7,122 nucleotides of DNA, taken from the NCBI GenBank assembly GCA_020630895.1, contig JAHDII010000171.1:1-7122 (forward strand). The letters are read 5' to 3'. The notes beneath the pieces were generated by a model. It did not search any database. It worked only from the letters and a program-made list of their open reading frames with translations, and was not told the origin of the DNA. Made by a program: the position numbers and the translations under genes. Source of the stretch: Saprospiraceae bacterium (GTDB lineage: Bacteria; Bacteroidota; Bacteroidia; Chitinophagales; Saprospiraceae). This document shows positions 5,681-7,122 of this stretch, one piece after another; positions within the stretch are counted from its first letter, which is position 1, and each line of letters starts with the position of its first letter.

Positions 5681-7122
5681 TTATTTATTTTGTGGTAATC
5701 GAATTTCTATTTTTGTTCCAATTCCTATATTATTATTATCTTTTTTATCTATGATATTAATATCAACATTATATTGTTCAATTAAATCTAATAATTTTAA
5801 TTTATCCTCCACAATTTTCATGCCTCTTGACTTATGTCGTTTAAAAGATTGTTCTTTTATTCTTCTTGCTTCTTCCCTCCCTACTCCATCATCTTCTATA
5901 ATACACAAAACAAAATCTTCATCCTCTGTAATAGAAATTGAAAGCTGTCCTTTATCTTTTTTATACGCTAATCCATGATTAATTGCATTTTCGACAAAAG
6001 GCTGAATGACCATAGACGGAATTTCAATATTTTCATCAACATCAATTGAAAAATCTACTGTAAATTTATTTTTAAACCGCAATTGTTCTAATTCTACATA
6101 AAATCGAATCAGTTGAATTTCATCATTAATAGAAATATAATTATCTGCTGAAGCATCCAAAAACAATCTCATTAATTTAGCAAATTTAGATAAGTATTCA
6201 TTCGCTTTTTCTTTATTTTCTTTTAAAATATAATTTTGTATAGAATTTAGTGCATTAAATACAAAATGTGGATTCATTTGGGCTTGCAAAGCTTGTAATT
6301 CTAAACCTGCAAATTTCTTATTAATTTCTGATTTTTCTTGTTCTTCTTTTCGAATTTTATTAATTCTATCTCTAATAAATAATACTAATGCTATAAGAGA
6401 AAATAAAATAGATGAAACAATAAAAAGGTTTGTTTTCCACCAAGGTTTTTTAATAATAATTTCTATTATTGTTGGTGCTATACTTTCTGTTTTATTTAAT
6501 CTTGTGGCTTTAACTTTAAAAATATATTTACCTGGAGATAAACCTGAAAAACGTGCTATATTTTCTGAAGTAGTAACCCATTTTTTCATTAAACCATCTA
6601 GAGTATATTCATAATTAATTTGTCCTTTAAAAGATATGCCTATAAATTCAAAAACTAAGTTATTTTTGTTGTATTCTAAAACATACTTTTTATGTAGTGT
6701 AGTATCTTTTTCATTAATTTTAATATTAGTCATTAAAATTGGTGGAGCAATTTGTATAGAATTAAATTCTTTTTCATTAAAAACTGTAATTCCATTTGAT
6801 GTTCCAACATAAACCCAATCTTTATTTTTTGCAATGGTTTTAATATTATTAGAATTTAAACCATCATCTGATGTAATAATACTAATATTTCCCAAACTAT
6901 CTATTTTATTAATTCCTTTTGGCGTAGCTATCCATACAATATTATTTTTATCAATAAATAGTTCATTACAAATATTACTGCTCAATCCATCCTCAATTGT
7001 ATATTGTTGAATTTTATTATTTTTAATCGTGTAAACACCTCCACCATGTGTGCCTATCCAATAAATAGAATCTTGAGATTTTGTAATAGAAGAAACGTAA
7101 TAATCAATGGTTAAACTATCTT
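5681..7122 (-). CDS. LytS-type sensor histidine kinase with propeller and Y_Y_Y domains, 5' end outside window
   Basis: The reading frame is open to the right edge, so the N-terminus is missing and no start can be assigned. Counting from the first full codon (at 7120), three beta-propeller blades are visible with a period of about 42 residues: IYWIGTHGGGVYTI (19-32), IVWIATPKGINKID (61-74) and WVYVGTSNGITVFN (102-115). These are two-component-regulator propeller repeats. A Y_Y_Y immunoglobulin-like domain follows (about 155-220, with YEYTLDG and LSPGKYIFKVKA), then one membrane helix (about 231-250), a coiled segment, and the His_kinase domain with QMNPHFVFNALNSIQ (phospho-acceptor His at about 285). 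The ATPase domain has the N-box PFVENAINHGL, the G1 box DDGVG and the G2 region SRGMKIVEDKL. The propeller and Y_Y_Y parts should be periplasmic and sense a ligand; the kinase part is cytoplasmic. It phosphorylates the LytTR regulator encoded one base downstream. The signal is unknown. Confidence 0.95.
   Translation of the reverse strand, partial: DSLTIDYYVSSITKSQDSIYWIGTHGGGVYTIKNNKIQQYTIEDGLSSNICNELFIDKNNIVWIATPKGINKIDSLGNISIITSDDGLNSNNIKTIAKNKDWVYVGTSNGITVFNEKEFNSIQIAPPILMTNIKINEKDTTLHKKYVLEYNKNNLVFEFIGISFKGQINYEYTLDGLMKKWVTTSENIARFSGLSPGKYIFKVKATRLNKTESIAPTIIEIIIKKPWWKTNLFIVSSILFSLIALVLFIRDRINKIRKEEQEKSEINKKFAGLELQALQAQMNPHFVFNALNSIQNYILKENKEKANEYLSKFAKLMRLFLDASADNYISINDEIQLIRFYVELEQLRFKNKFTVDFSIDVDENIEIPSMVIQPFVENAINHGLAYKKDKGQLSISITEDEDFVLCIIEDDGVGREEARRIKEQSFKRHKSRGMKIVEDKLKLLDLIEQYNVDINIIDKKDNNNIGIGTKIEIRLPQNK

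Noticed and set aside
5751..5978. Plus-strand 75-residue open frame
   Set aside because: It is antisense to the ATPase domain of the histidine kinase, with low-complexity Ser/Leu-rich composition expected of a shadow frame.
6983..6985. Start of the histidine kinase at a TTG (6985)
   Set aside because: The frame continues open upstream to the window edge and encodes another propeller blade, so the TTG is an internal leucine codon.

Overview
The window is AT-rich (roughly 70% A+T by eye). Its gene content points to Bacteroidota: a Bacteroidota-type deoxynucleoside kinase beside folK, a LytS-type sensor kinase carrying beta-propeller and Y_Y_Y domains paired with a LytTR regulator, a signal peptide ending in 'AQ', and a chromosomal HD-like/PycTM (DUF5706) fusion. 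Ribosome binding sites are weak or A-rich, which also fits this phylum. I cannot place it below phylum; a low-GC flavobacterial or saprospirian lineage is only a guess.

Layout: (1) 1-998, minus strand: folK followed by a deoxynucleoside kinase that runs off the left edge. (2) 999-1116: short divergent intergenic region. (3) 1117-3331, plus strand: a metal-dependent amidohydrolase and, one base later, a secreted TPR protein. (4) 3332-4651, plus strand: a small regulatory-looking region (promoter-like box, alternating AATGA/TCATT half-sites and a perfect 10-bp hairpin), then a membrane protein made of a degenerate HD-like domain fused to a Pycsar-effector (PycTM) domain. (5) 4652-4683: short convergent junction. 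(6) 4684-7122, minus strand: a probable three-gene operon read from the right edge, with a propeller/Y_Y_Y/LytS histidine kinase (5' end outside the window), its LytTR response regulator starting after a one-base gap, and a small DUF4177 protein 27 bases further on.

How the genes work together: folK and the kinase supply folate and deoxynucleotide precursors. The LytS/LytTR pair is a complete signalling unit apart from the missing kinase N-terminus. The amidohydrolase/TPR pair is probably cotranscribed, but its substrate and shared role cannot be read from sequence. The least ordinary gene is the HD-like/PycTM protein. It has the membrane effector fold of Pycsar anti-phage systems but no nucleotide cyclase beside it here, and most of its expected HD metal ligands are replaced. 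No tRNA, rRNA, CRISPR array, insertion sequence or other mobile element was seen, and no stretch longer than 300 bases lacks a gene.
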